A DNA stretch of 20,863 nt from Methanosarcina sp. UBA5. Lineage in GTDB: Archaea > Halobacteriota > Methanosarcinia > Methanosarcinales > Methanosarcinaceae. Positions 5,799 through 12,635 of this stretch are shown in pieces. Each line of letters starts with the position of its first letter. The stretch's first letter is position 1. A program made the translations under genes and the position numbers. Below the pieces are notes generated by a model, which was not told the DNA's origin, searched no databases, and saw nothing but the letters and a program-made list of their open reading frames with translations. The stretch spans positions 1-20,863 of the forward strand of contig NZ_DAVG01000029.1 of NCBI RefSeq assembly GCF_002505485.1. Reading direction: 5' to 3'.

Positions 5799-7478
5799 TT
5801 AGCATCCACCTGATGAGCACCTTTTGCTCTGTTCGGTAGAAGAGTACTCTCCCATTTTGCTGGTTGAACACTGCCCACTCTTTTCTGCCGACAAATAGTC
5901 TGCTTTTTCTTTCAACTTTCCTGCAGACTCATTGCCTATTGCTTTTTCCATCATGTCCATATTCATTTTTTCCCCTGTAAGGTACTCGTGGGCTTGCATC
6001 ATCTGTTTCATCATTTCCATCTTTGATTCACTGGTTGCTGCTTCAGGATTTTTAAGGTTCATTTCGTGCAGTTTCATGGCTTTCTCGAGACATGAACAAA
6101 CGCAGTCAAAGTTGGCTCGAGTTAAGATGGCTTTTTTGTCCATCTCGCCTGTATAGCAGCTTTCATTAGCTAACTTCTCTTCCTTCATGGATTCCATTTT
6201 CTCTTCCATCATGGATTTCATATTCTCTTTTTTGGCCCCTTTCTCTTCCATCATGGATTCCATTTTCTCTTCCATCATGGATTTCATATTCTCTTTTTTG
6301 GCCTCTTTCCCTTCCATCATGGATTCCATTTTACCTTTTTTGGCTTCTTTCTCTTCCATCATGGATTCCATTTTCTCTTTTTTGGCCCCTTTCTCTTCCA
6401 TAATATTACTCTTCATAGTGTTCATCATGGTTTCATTGCATGATTTTTCTCCCATTTTCATGGAGCCCATCATCATAGTCATCATCTTTTCTCTGGGTGA
6501 AGGCTCACACATTTCTTTGGACGAAGGTTCACACATCTCTCTGGCTGAGTCCTCTTCAAGGTCCATCAACATTTCCAGATTCATACCCTTTCCTTCAATA
6601 CATTCGCGGGCCCGCATCATCTGGTTCATTAATCTCATCTGGGACTCATTGGTTGCTGCTTCAGGATTCTTAAGGTTCATTGCATGAAGTTTCATTGCCT
6701 TTTCAAGCCAGAGTGTTGTAAAGTCAACATTGTCCTGGGAAAGACTGGCGTTTTTGGCCATCTCCATGTCCATATCTTCTCTTGCAAGGTACCTGTTTGC
6801 ACGCACCATCTGAACCATTAATCTAACCTGAGACTCATTGGTTGCAATCTTAGGATTCTTCATGTGCATTGCATGAAGTTTTATAGCTTCATCAAGCCAG
6901 AATTCAGAGCATTCAAGTCTCATAAGGGTCGGGATGACGTAAGGATGTTCATACTCTGCAGATATATTGCCTGTTGCTCTGCTCATCATACCCATATTCA
7001 TCTTTTCCCCTGCAAGGTATTTTTTGGCCTGCTTCATCTCGTCCATCATTTCCATCTGGGACTCATTAGTTACGCTTTTAGGGTTCTCAAGATGCATCGC
7101 GTGAAGTTTTATCGCTTTCTTAAGCCAAAGATTAGCACGGTCAAAGTTAGCCTCGGATGAGCTTTCGTTGTAGCAGTTTTTGTTGGCTAATTTCTCTCTC
7201 ATCATGGAGCCTGTCATCGTCTCATTGCATGATTTTTCTTCCATCATTGATTCCATCTTTTCCGTGGAAGAAGTTTCACACGTTTCGTTAGCTGCACGTT
7301 CTTTCATTCCAGACTGCATCATAATTTTGTTTTCGGGGCAAGGAACCATTTTATCTTTTTGTTCCATCAGTTTCCCCTTACCCATCGTGCTTCCTGCAAT
7401 GGGTTGTACGAACGCGGCTATTATTATTCCTATAAATACCAGCAATAGTACTGGTTTTATGATTCCAGGTTTTACCAT
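5799..7478 (-). CDS. Secreted methionine-rich repeat protein
   Basis: The protein has 559 residues, starting at ATG 7478 with GGGGAG 7-8 bases upstream. An N-terminal signal or anchor (residues 8-30, PVLLLVFIGIIIAAFVQPIAG) suggests export. By hand count 82 residues are Met (about 15%), and at least 16 Cys are spread through it. A unit of about 55 residues, with consensus LWLxKAxKLHAMxLxNP, TNESQMxxM and MxxAxxYLxGExMNMxM, occurs four times (about 111-165, 185-240, 251-306 and 454-511). Between copies three and four lies a low-complexity block (about 330-435) of MESMMEEKxAKKxxM units. The tail ends CSTSKMGEYSS ... CSSGGC. I know no named family. Exported Met-, Cys- and His-rich proteins often bind Cu(I) or other soft metals, and the YHS, SHOCT and PepSY-like neighbours fit, but this is an inference. 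The Cys-rich tail could also form disulfides or a cofactor site. Confidence 0.8.
   Translation of the reverse strand: MVKPGIIKPVLLLVFIGIIIAAFVQPIAGSTMGKGKLMEQKDKMVPCPENKIMMQSGMKERAANETCETSSTEKMESMMEEKSCNETMTGSMMREKLANKNCYNESSSEANFDRANLWLKKAIKLHAMHLENPKSVTNESQMEMMDEMKQAKKYLAGEKMNMGMMSRATGNISAEYEHPYVIPTLMRLECSEFWLDEAIKLHAMHMKNPKIATNESQVRLMVQMVRANRYLAREDMDMEMAKNASLSQDNVDFTTLWLEKAMKLHAMNLKNPEAATNESQMRLMNQMMRARECIEGKGMNLEMLMDLEEDSAREMCEPSSKEMCEPSPREKMMTMMMGSMKMGEKSCNETMMNTMKSNIMEEKGAKKEKMESMMEEKEAKKGKMESMMEGKEAKKENMKSMMEEKMESMMEEKGAKKENMKSMMEEKMESMKEEKLANESCYTGEMDKKAILTRANFDCVCSCLEKAMKLHEMNLKNPEAATSESKMEMMKQMMQAHEYLTGEKMNMDMMEKAIGNESAGKLKEKADYLSAEKSGQCSTSKMGEYSSTEQSKRCSSGGC
6185..6410 (-). repeat. 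Low-complexity tandem repeat in the Met-rich gene
   Basis: Near-identical in-frame blocks of about 33-66 bases alternate between units that encode MESMMEEK and GAKKENMKSMMEEK. The DNA copies are almost identical, as expected for recent slippage or unequal recombination. Protein positions are about 358-435. Confidence 0.8.
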
Positions 7479-7701
7479 TTCATTCTCCCCAATTATTTAC
7501 CATGTTTATTAAATTTTAAAAATACCGTCGCATATTTATTAATTTAATTAACATAAAAATGTTATTATAATAAACATATTTTCATAGTATATCTTATGTA
7601 AAAAAGAGTTGAATTTGAGAAGAGATATAAGTTTATTTATTTCTTAACTTAACAATAAAGTTACAAACATGTCACTTTATATTGTAAATTTGTTTTGATT
7701 T
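7479..7701. other. AT-rich promoter region of the Met-rich gene
   Basis: This spacer is almost purely A/T with TTTAAAAATA- and TTATTAATTTAATTAA-type stretches suited to an archaeal TATA box for the minus-strand gene. It also contains the end of the ABC1-like gene's transcript. I cannot place a single promoter with confidence, and there is no ORF. Confidence 0.4.
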
Positions 7702-9357
7702 TTATTTACCTCGAATCACAAAAAGAAGTGCCATCAGAACCGAACCCCCAAACCCAGCCAGTCCAACCCAGGAAAAAGTGCCTCCATTTAACAGAATATA
7801 AGTTGAAGCAATAAGCAGGACAGTCAGGTAGAGTTCTTTTGAAAAAGTAGTTTTCCTTGTTTCTTTCTGCTTTAAGGAAAGAAACTTATCCCCCATTCCT
7901 TCCATTTTATCGGCAATTTCTCGAATAGCAGCCCTCAATTCAGCTTTTTCGTCCACGGGCTCGGTGGAAAATTCGATATGAAAAGCAGCTCCTTTTGGAG
8001 TATTAAGCTTTTTATAAGCGTCCATCAGCACAGGAATAGCAATGGTTTTAATGTTGTATCTCGGGTCCAGCTCCAGGCAGACGCCTTCTATAAGCAGGAT
8101 TGCCCTCTGCAGGGTCGAGAATTCCCCTGGCAGCCGGATATCGTATTTCAGGCCGAGCTTTGCATAATTATCACTCTGCCTGCCTTCGAGCCCGTAGTTC
8201 TGGTTTGCGATCAGGCTATCCATATCTTTCCTGAGCCTGTGAATATCTACATCCCGTGCATCCGCACCCCCGATTTTCAGGAAACCCTGGGTTGCCCCTT
8301 CCACATCCCTGTTATTAATGGCGTAATAAAACTCCAGCATGTGTTTTTGGAGCTCCTCATCGATACTGCCTACAGCTCCGAAGTCTATGAAGGCGATGGT
8401 ATCATTTTCTTCAACCAGCATATTGCCCCCGTGAGGGTCAGCATGGTAAAAGCCATCAATATAAACCTGTTTAAGGTAGCTTTTGGTAATGGTACGCGTA
8501 TATTCCGATTTTTTGCTCTGGGGCACAGGCATATTGATTATGTCCTTAATCTGGATTCCCTGGATGAATTCCATAGTAAGGACATTGGCTGAACAGTAGT
8601 CAGGATAGACTTTGGGCACAGACACGTTTTTAACGTTCTTGAAATTGTCCTCAAAACGCTGCATATTGACAGCTTCGGTTCTCAGATCAACCTCTCGGGT
8701 AAGCATCTCCCGGATCTCCAGCAAGAAAGCATCAATATCAAAATTACTTCCCAGGCCGAGAACCTTCCTCATAACAGGCTTGAAATCGTCCAGGATAGAA
8801 AGGTCAATATTTATGGTGTCAATCAGGTTCGGGCGAAGAATTTTTACGGCAACCGGTTTCCCTTCCAGAATCCCTTTATAAACCTGCGCAATCGAGCCGC
8901 AGGCAATCGGTTCAGGATCAAAACTGTCAAATATTTCAATAAAAGCTTTTGCTTTTCTCTCCCGTGAAACCTTGAGCTCTTCTTCCGTCTTTTTCCGATT
9001 TCGCTCTTCACGCGTCTCGTATTCACAAACGCAGGCCAGGTCAAGAGATTCGGCCATTTCTTCAAAAGGCACCGGCTTAACCTTATCCTGAAGGTTTGCC
9101 ATTTCTACAACATAAGGCTGTGGAACAAGATCAGGCCGCTTGCTCATGGTCTGTCCCATTTTGATAAAAGTCGGCCCGAGTTCTTCGAAAGCTTCCCTGA
9201 GTTTCACAGCCGTCTGCCTGTTTTCGAGATCAAAATTACAGGTGCATTCAGGATTTGAAATATAATTGGTGCGCAAATCCCGGTAGAGTTCCGGAATAAG
9301 GTTGTATTTTAAAAGGACCCTCGTAACCTCAAGGTAACGCTTTGTTTTACCCAGCAT
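7702..9357 (-). CDS. ABC1/UbiB (ADCK)-family atypical kinase-like membrane protein
   Basis: This 551-residue protein has the full set of UbiB/ADCK signatures: the KxGQ motif (Lys66 to Gln69 in FIKMGQ), an alanine/glycine-type nucleotide loop ACGSIAQVYKG (152-162), the VAVK lysine (Lys172), the ExD-type segment REVDLRTEA (221-229), the HADPHGGN catalytic loop (305-312) and the metal-binding DFG (325-327). Two C-terminal membrane helices (about 509-523 and 535-548) anchor it. The family supports isoprenoid-quinone synthesis by an ATPase/kinase-like activity. Methanosarcina makes methanophenazine rather than ubiquinone, so a role in that or another polyprenyl lipid is plausible but inferred. A charged insert (about 112-138) is unusual. 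It follows two UbiE-like methyltransferases on the same strand, 143 bases downstream. Confidence 0.9.
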   Translation of the reverse strand: MLGKTKRYLEVTRVLLKYNLIPELYRDLRTNYISNPECTCNFDLENRQTAVKLREAFEELGPTFIKMGQTMSKRPDLVPQPYVVEMANLQDKVKPVPFEEMAESLDLACVCEYETREERNRKKTEEELKVSRERKAKAFIEIFDSFDPEPIACGSIAQVYKGILEGKPVAVKILRPNLIDTINIDLSILDDFKPVMRKVLGLGSNFDIDAFLLEIREMLTREVDLRTEAVNMQRFEDNFKNVKNVSVPKVYPDYCSANVLTMEFIQGIQIKDIINMPVPQSKKSEYTRTITKSYLKQVYIDGFYHADPHGGNMLVEENDTIAFIDFGAVGSIDEELQKHMLEFYYAINNRDVEGATQGFLKIGGADARDVDIHRLRKDMDSLIANQNYGLEGRQSDNYAKLGLKYDIRLPGEFSTLQRAILLIEGVCLELDPRYNIKTIAIPVLMDAYKKLNTPKGAAFHIEFSTEPVDEKAELRAAIREIADKMEGMGDKFLSLKQKETRKTTFSKELYLTVLLIASTYILLNGGTFSWVGLAGFGGSVLMALLFVIRGK

Positions 9358-9500
9358 CCATATATTAATTGGTTATTATTGTTTAAGATAATTTCTTTAC
9401 GTTGAATAAAAGATTTTTTCATTTTAATCTTAAATATTAATCTTTTGACAGACTAATTGATTAAAATAACCAGGCATACACTCGAATAAAAACGAAATCT

Positions 9501-10100
9501 CTATGGTTTTGCCCGAATCTTCCTGAAAACGTCCTTAAAAGCCAGTTTTTTTGCTTCCTTAATCGTGAAGCCGGCTTTTTCAATATTCTTTACAGTATGC
9601 CGGATTGCATGATCCCCAAGCAGGAAAAACAAAACCGGATTAATTAAATGTTCTATTAAGTCAATAAAAGGGTAGTTACTGTGCACATGCTCAAGAGCTA
9701 TCAGTTCTCCTGACGGTTTCAGGATTCGTCTCATTTCCTTAAGAGCTTTTACGGGATCAGGGATTGTGCAGAGAACAAAAGTTGTGACCACGTAATCGAA
9801 GCTGTTATCCGGAAATTCAAGATGTTCAGCATCCATAGGATAAAGAGTAATATTTTTCATGCCTTCGGCTTTTTCCCGGGCTCTCTGGAGCATGCCTTCG
9901 CTTTTGTCGATACCTATTACCCGACAACCTACCGGATAGTATTTCAGATTTCTTCCGGTGCCCACTCCGACTTCCAGAACTTTTCCGCTCAGGTCTGAAA
10001 GGGCTTCTTTTCTCCATTTTCGGAAAAACAAAAGTTCCAGAGGAAGGTCTATCAGTTCGTATATGGGTGCGATTCGGTTATACTTTGAAACCACAGACAT
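9501..10100 (-). CDS. Class I SAM methyltransferase, UbiE/Coq5-like (copy 1)
   Basis: This 199-residue protein has a Rossmann-fold methyltransferase core: motif I VLEVGVGTGRNLKYYP (about 41-56), the acidic residue in VIGIDKSEGML that contacts the SAM ribose, MDAEHLEFPDNSFDYV, and the post-motif segment LKEMRRILKPSGELIALEH. It belongs to the Methyltransf_11/UbiE-like group, which often methylates quinone precursors or other small lipids; the substrate is unknown. It aligns without gaps to the neighbour at 10176-10775 (143 of 199 identical by hand count). Divergence is concentrated in the N-terminal helices and at residues 140-170, the regions that usually shape the substrate pocket. That suggests the two enzymes act on different substrates or successive steps. 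Confidence 0.88.
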   Translation of the reverse strand: MSVVSKYNRIAPIYELIDLPLELLFFRKWRKEALSDLSGKVLEVGVGTGRNLKYYPVGCRVIGIDKSEGMLQRAREKAEGMKNITLYPMDAEHLEFPDNSFDYVVTTFVLCTIPDPVKALKEMRRILKPSGELIALEHVHSNYPFIDLIEHLINPVLFFLLGDHAIRHTVKNIEKAGFTIKEAKKLAFKDVFRKIRAKP

Positions 10101-10116
10101 TAAACAAATTTACGCT

Positions 10117-10139
10117 TTCCTTACGATTAGCTTTTTGGG
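10117..10139 (-). promoter_or_regulatory. Conserved upstream element, copy 1
   Basis: The plus-strand sequence TTCCTTACGATTAGCTTTTT followed by GGG lies 17-39 bases upstream of the start of methyltransferase copy 1. It recurs almost exactly at 10792-10815 upstream of copy 2. It is either a leftover of the duplication or a shared promoter or operator. Confidence 0.5.
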
Positions 10140-10175
10140 AAGCGCAATCAGAAGTTTTCTGAAGATAAACTCCTG

Positions 10176-10775
10176 TTACGGTTTTGCCCTGATCTTCTTG
10201 AAAACGTCCTGGAAAGCCAGATTTCTTGTTTCTTCAATAACAAATCCAGCTTTTTCAATATTTCTTACCGTATTTCTGTTTACGTTAACTCCAATAAGAA
10301 AAAACGTGATAGGATTGACCAAATCCTCAACACGGGCAATAAGGGGGTTGATGCTGCGCATATGCTCAAGTGCTATCAGCTCTCCTGAAGGCTTGAGAAC
10401 TCGTCTCATTTCTTTAAGAGCTTTTACAGGATCAGGAATTGAACATAGGACAAAGGTTATGATCACATAATCAAAGCTGTTATCCGGAAATTCGAGGTTT
10501 TCGGCGTCCATAAGAAGAAGAGTAATATTTTTCATGCCCTTTGCCTTCTTCCTGGCTTTTTCAAGCATTCCCACGCTATTATCAATCCCAATTACCGAAC
10601 AGCCTGCCGGATAGTATTTAAGGTTCCTTCCGGTTCCCACTCCAACTTCTAGGACTTTCCCGCTCAGGCTTGAAAGGGCTTCTTCTCTCCACCCGTCGTA
10701 AAGAGAATACTCCATGGGCGTTTCTATGATATCGTAAATTCCTGAGATTCGGTTGTATTTCGAAACCACGGACAT
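10176..10775 (-). CDS. Class I SAM methyltransferase, UbiE/Coq5-like (copy 2)
   Basis: This 199-residue paralog of the preceding gene begins with the same MSVVSKYNRI and ends with the same KKIRAKP. It has motif I VLEVGVGTGRNLKYYP, the acidic VIGIDNSVGML, MDAENLEFPDNSFDYV and LKPSGELIALEH. Equal length without gaps, plus a conserved element upstream, shows that the pair arose by tandem duplication including the leader. It lies 75 bases upstream of copy 1 and probably begins a minus-strand set that continues to the ABC1/UbiB-like gene. Changed residues cluster at 11-30 and 140-175, consistent with altered substrate recognition. Confidence 0.88.
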   Translation of the reverse strand: MSVVSKYNRISGIYDIIETPMEYSLYDGWREEALSSLSGKVLEVGVGTGRNLKYYPAGCSVIGIDNSVGMLEKARKKAKGMKNITLLLMDAENLEFPDNSFDYVIITFVLCSIPDPVKALKEMRRVLKPSGELIALEHMRSINPLIARVEDLVNPITFFLIGVNVNRNTVRNIEKAGFVIEETRNLAFQDVFKKIRAKP

Positions 10776-10791
10776 TAAGTGAACTTACACA

Positions 10792-10815
10792 TTCCTTACG
10801 ATTAGCTTTTTTGGG
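10792..10815 (-). promoter_or_regulatory. Conserved upstream element, copy 2
   Basis: This near-exact copy of the element at 10117-10139 has one extra T in its T-run. It lies 17-40 bases upstream of the start of methyltransferase copy 2, at the same distance as in copy 1. Confidence 0.5.
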
Positions 10816-10911
10816 TTACTGGAAGAAACTGAATAGGTAAGTAATTAAGTGTAAGATAAAGACTCTGTAGAAATTTTAATTTAAGCAAGAAATAAGCTTA
10901 CAATTTTTTGT

Positions 10912-11097
10912 TTATGTTATAAACAACAGTTTTATCTTTATCTCTTTTACTTGATTGAGAATTTCATGCTTTAAGCGCTTTTCCAAACTTTCTTTTATCA
11001 AACAAAATACTCTTTCAACGGTTCTGTAAAGTCTGTGGCTGCTAAGAACTCTCAAATAGGCTGTAAACTTTTGGCGGCTATAAGTAGCAAAAATCGA
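10912..11097 (-). pseudogene. Insertion-sequence transposase, C-terminal fragment
   Basis: The minus strand has an open frame of about 61 codons with no start, reading SIFATYSRQKFTAYLRVL, then SSHRLYRTVERVFCLIKESL, then EKRLKHEILNQVKE, ending at TAA 10912-10914. The pattern of R..R..VERVF..IK near the end resembles the C-terminus of DDE transposases from archaeal insertion sequences. The N-terminal two-thirds are gone, since a stop precedes the fragment at 11098-11100. The sequence GACTCTGTAGAAATTTTAA at 10861-10879, just past the stop, may be a remnant terminal repeat. It marks the left border of the AT-rich accessory island. Confidence 0.6.
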
Positions 11098-11100
11098 TTA

Positions 11101-11354
11101 TATAATTATAAGAGGCTACAAAAATTTTATAGAAATATATCGATAAACGATGACTCACCAAATGCTGCAAGACCGCTAAATCAAGTTAAACGTTCGAAGC
11201 TTTTAAAATAACTCACTAGTGTTGAAAATAGCTAATGATGATTCACAAAGTATGATATTTAAGATAACAAATAATTTTTATTATGTTTAGTCGTTTGTAA
11301 TTTATTTCAATTTATCTATAACACACGGTTATTAGCGAAAAGATAATTAACAAC
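11101..11354. other. AT-rich spacer at left side of accessory island
   Basis: This strongly AT-rich stretch has no ORF longer than a few codons that I would defend. It probably includes the promoter of the gene that starts at about 11373. I could not recognise further transposon sequence. Confidence 0.4.
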
Positions 11355-11372
11355 TTGATCACTTTTCTTACC

Positions 11373-12011
11373 ATGTTTAAATTTGATTATGTTGAGATAC
11401 CAAAATATGAAAGATTTTGTGAGGGTTGTAGAAAGTTTGAAGAATCTGAAGGACGCGACTCGATGTACAAAGTTGCGAGTTTTCTCGTTGAATACCATTG
11501 GGGAAAATATGCAGACATGGCAGACGCGCTAGGTGTTCTTCTTCTAACATGGAATGCTGCATTTTATAGATATGGATCTAGTTCCTTAGATTTTGAAGAG
11601 CTTGAAAAATGTATAAACAAAAACTTTGTCATAATTGATAGTTTTAGAGATCGAGATATATCCGAGCTCTCAGAAAATGATGAACAAAGTATAAGAAAGC
11701 TATTTAACGACTTTAACGAAGCTTTGATGATTAACTCAGGAAAAAAGAAGGGAACCAAGAGTCCCGTATCTGTGGCTAAAGCTCTACATCTATTAGCGCC
11801 AAAATTCTTTCCGCTATGGGACTATAATATAGCAAAAGCCTATAGACAAAACTACAGTGTCAAACCTGAAGAAAAGTACATTGAATTCTGCAAAATAACG
11901 AAGTATATGGTTGAAAGTATGAAAGATTATAAGATCAATAAAAGTAAAAGTATGATCAAGAAAATAGACGAATACAACTATGCTAGATACACAAAACACT
12001 GGATAGAATAA
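11373..12011 (+). CDS. Unrecognised 212-residue protein (218 with TTG start)
   Basis: The open frame begins at TTG 11355, but ATG 11373 (MFKFDYVEIPKYERF) is the more natural start and gives 212 residues. Neither has a visible ribosome-binding site, so the mRNA may be leaderless. The protein is soluble, mostly helical by composition and without a signal. A distinctive stretch, SVAKALHLLAPKFFPLWDYN followed by IAKAYRQN, sits about three-quarters along. I recall a similar pattern (LH..P..FP.WD) in small uncharacterised prokaryotic proteins, some tentatively linked to helix-hairpin-helix DNA-binding folds, but cannot name a family. Codon use is far more AT-rich than in argH or the methyltransferases, which points to horizontal acquisition. 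It lies in an accessory island with a degenerate DNA methyltransferase, so a defence or DNA-related role is possible but unproven. Confidence 0.7.
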   Translation: MFKFDYVEIPKYERFCEGCRKFEESEGRDSMYKVASFLVEYHWGKYADMADALGVLLLTWNAAFYRYGSSSLDFEELEKCINKNFVIIDSFRDRDISELSENDEQSIRKLFNDFNEALMINSGKKKGTKSPVSVAKALHLLAPKFFPLWDYNIAKAYRQNYSVKPEEKYIEFCKITKYMVESMKDYKINKSKSMIKKIDEYNYARYTKHWIE

Positions 12012-12492
12012 TGATTTAACTCAAATGATTTAACTCAACAATTGGTGATATCAACAGATTTATAGTTTGACATTACGAGTTTATACCAAACCACATACTA
12101 GTGCAATTAACAAACACGATAACTCATAATTCACCTAATCTCGTATATCCCAAAGATGAACGTTTATCGACTAACTCCTTTCTCACACACACGATAAACT
12201 AATTTACTGTTTTCTCGGCCCATTTATCCCTTCTCCACAGAACCTAAATTAATAACTTAGAACTTCTACAAAGCCAAAATAAAGAAACAGGAAAATTAAG
12301 AACTTTTTTGTTTTAGAGATTTTAAGTCGATATTACAATTTTTCAACTCAATATCATTTAATTCATAGAAACGAAAGTTGTTTAAACACAATAGAATTTA
12401 ACTTCGTTAATTTTAAATTTAATAAACATTTTTAATTAGATAGACTAATAATAAATGTAATTTTTAAGATTATTTTTAGATCAACAATCTAA
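12012..12492. other. AT-rich spacer inside accessory island
   Basis: There is no supportable gene. Immediately after the preceding stop lies a 13-base direct repeat (ATGATTTAACTCA, twice with one base between). The rest is AT-rich with many short T and A runs. Confidence 0.45.
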
Positions 12493-12627
12493 GATCAACC
12501 ATCTACTATTTATCAGTTAAAGAAGGCACTAGTATATCTTGACATCAGAGTGAAAAAGGATGGTAGAATAATTGTACCATTGGACGTAAAAGAATAACCT
12601 TTGGGAAGAATTAAACAACCAGGCTAG
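12493..12627 (+). pseudogene. Possible AbrB-like antitoxin remnant
   Basis: From 12550 the frame reads VKKDGRIIVPLDVKE, a stop at 12595-12597, then PLGRIKQPG and a second stop. The pattern V.K.GRI..P..V.E.LG...PG is that of the AbrB/MazE-type swapped-hairpin DNA-binding domain, used by many toxin-antitoxin antitoxins and archaeal regulators. The in-frame stop and the early end mean it is broken. The frame is open upstream to 12493, but no good start is visible. No toxin gene is adjacent. The match is short, so chance remains possible. Confidence 0.3.
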
Positions 12628-12635
12628 AGGCTTTT

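Noticed and set aside
6187..6687. Plus-strand 166-codon open frame rich in Phe, Ser and Ile
   Set aside because: It is the antisense image of the Met/Glu/Lys repeat block of the Met-rich gene. Its repeats only mirror that gene, and it has no ribosome-binding site.
11377..11999. Minus-strand frames opposite the unknown 212-residue gene
   Set aside because: They are short, cysteine/phenylalanine-rich antisense frames. The plus-strand frame is longer and better composed.
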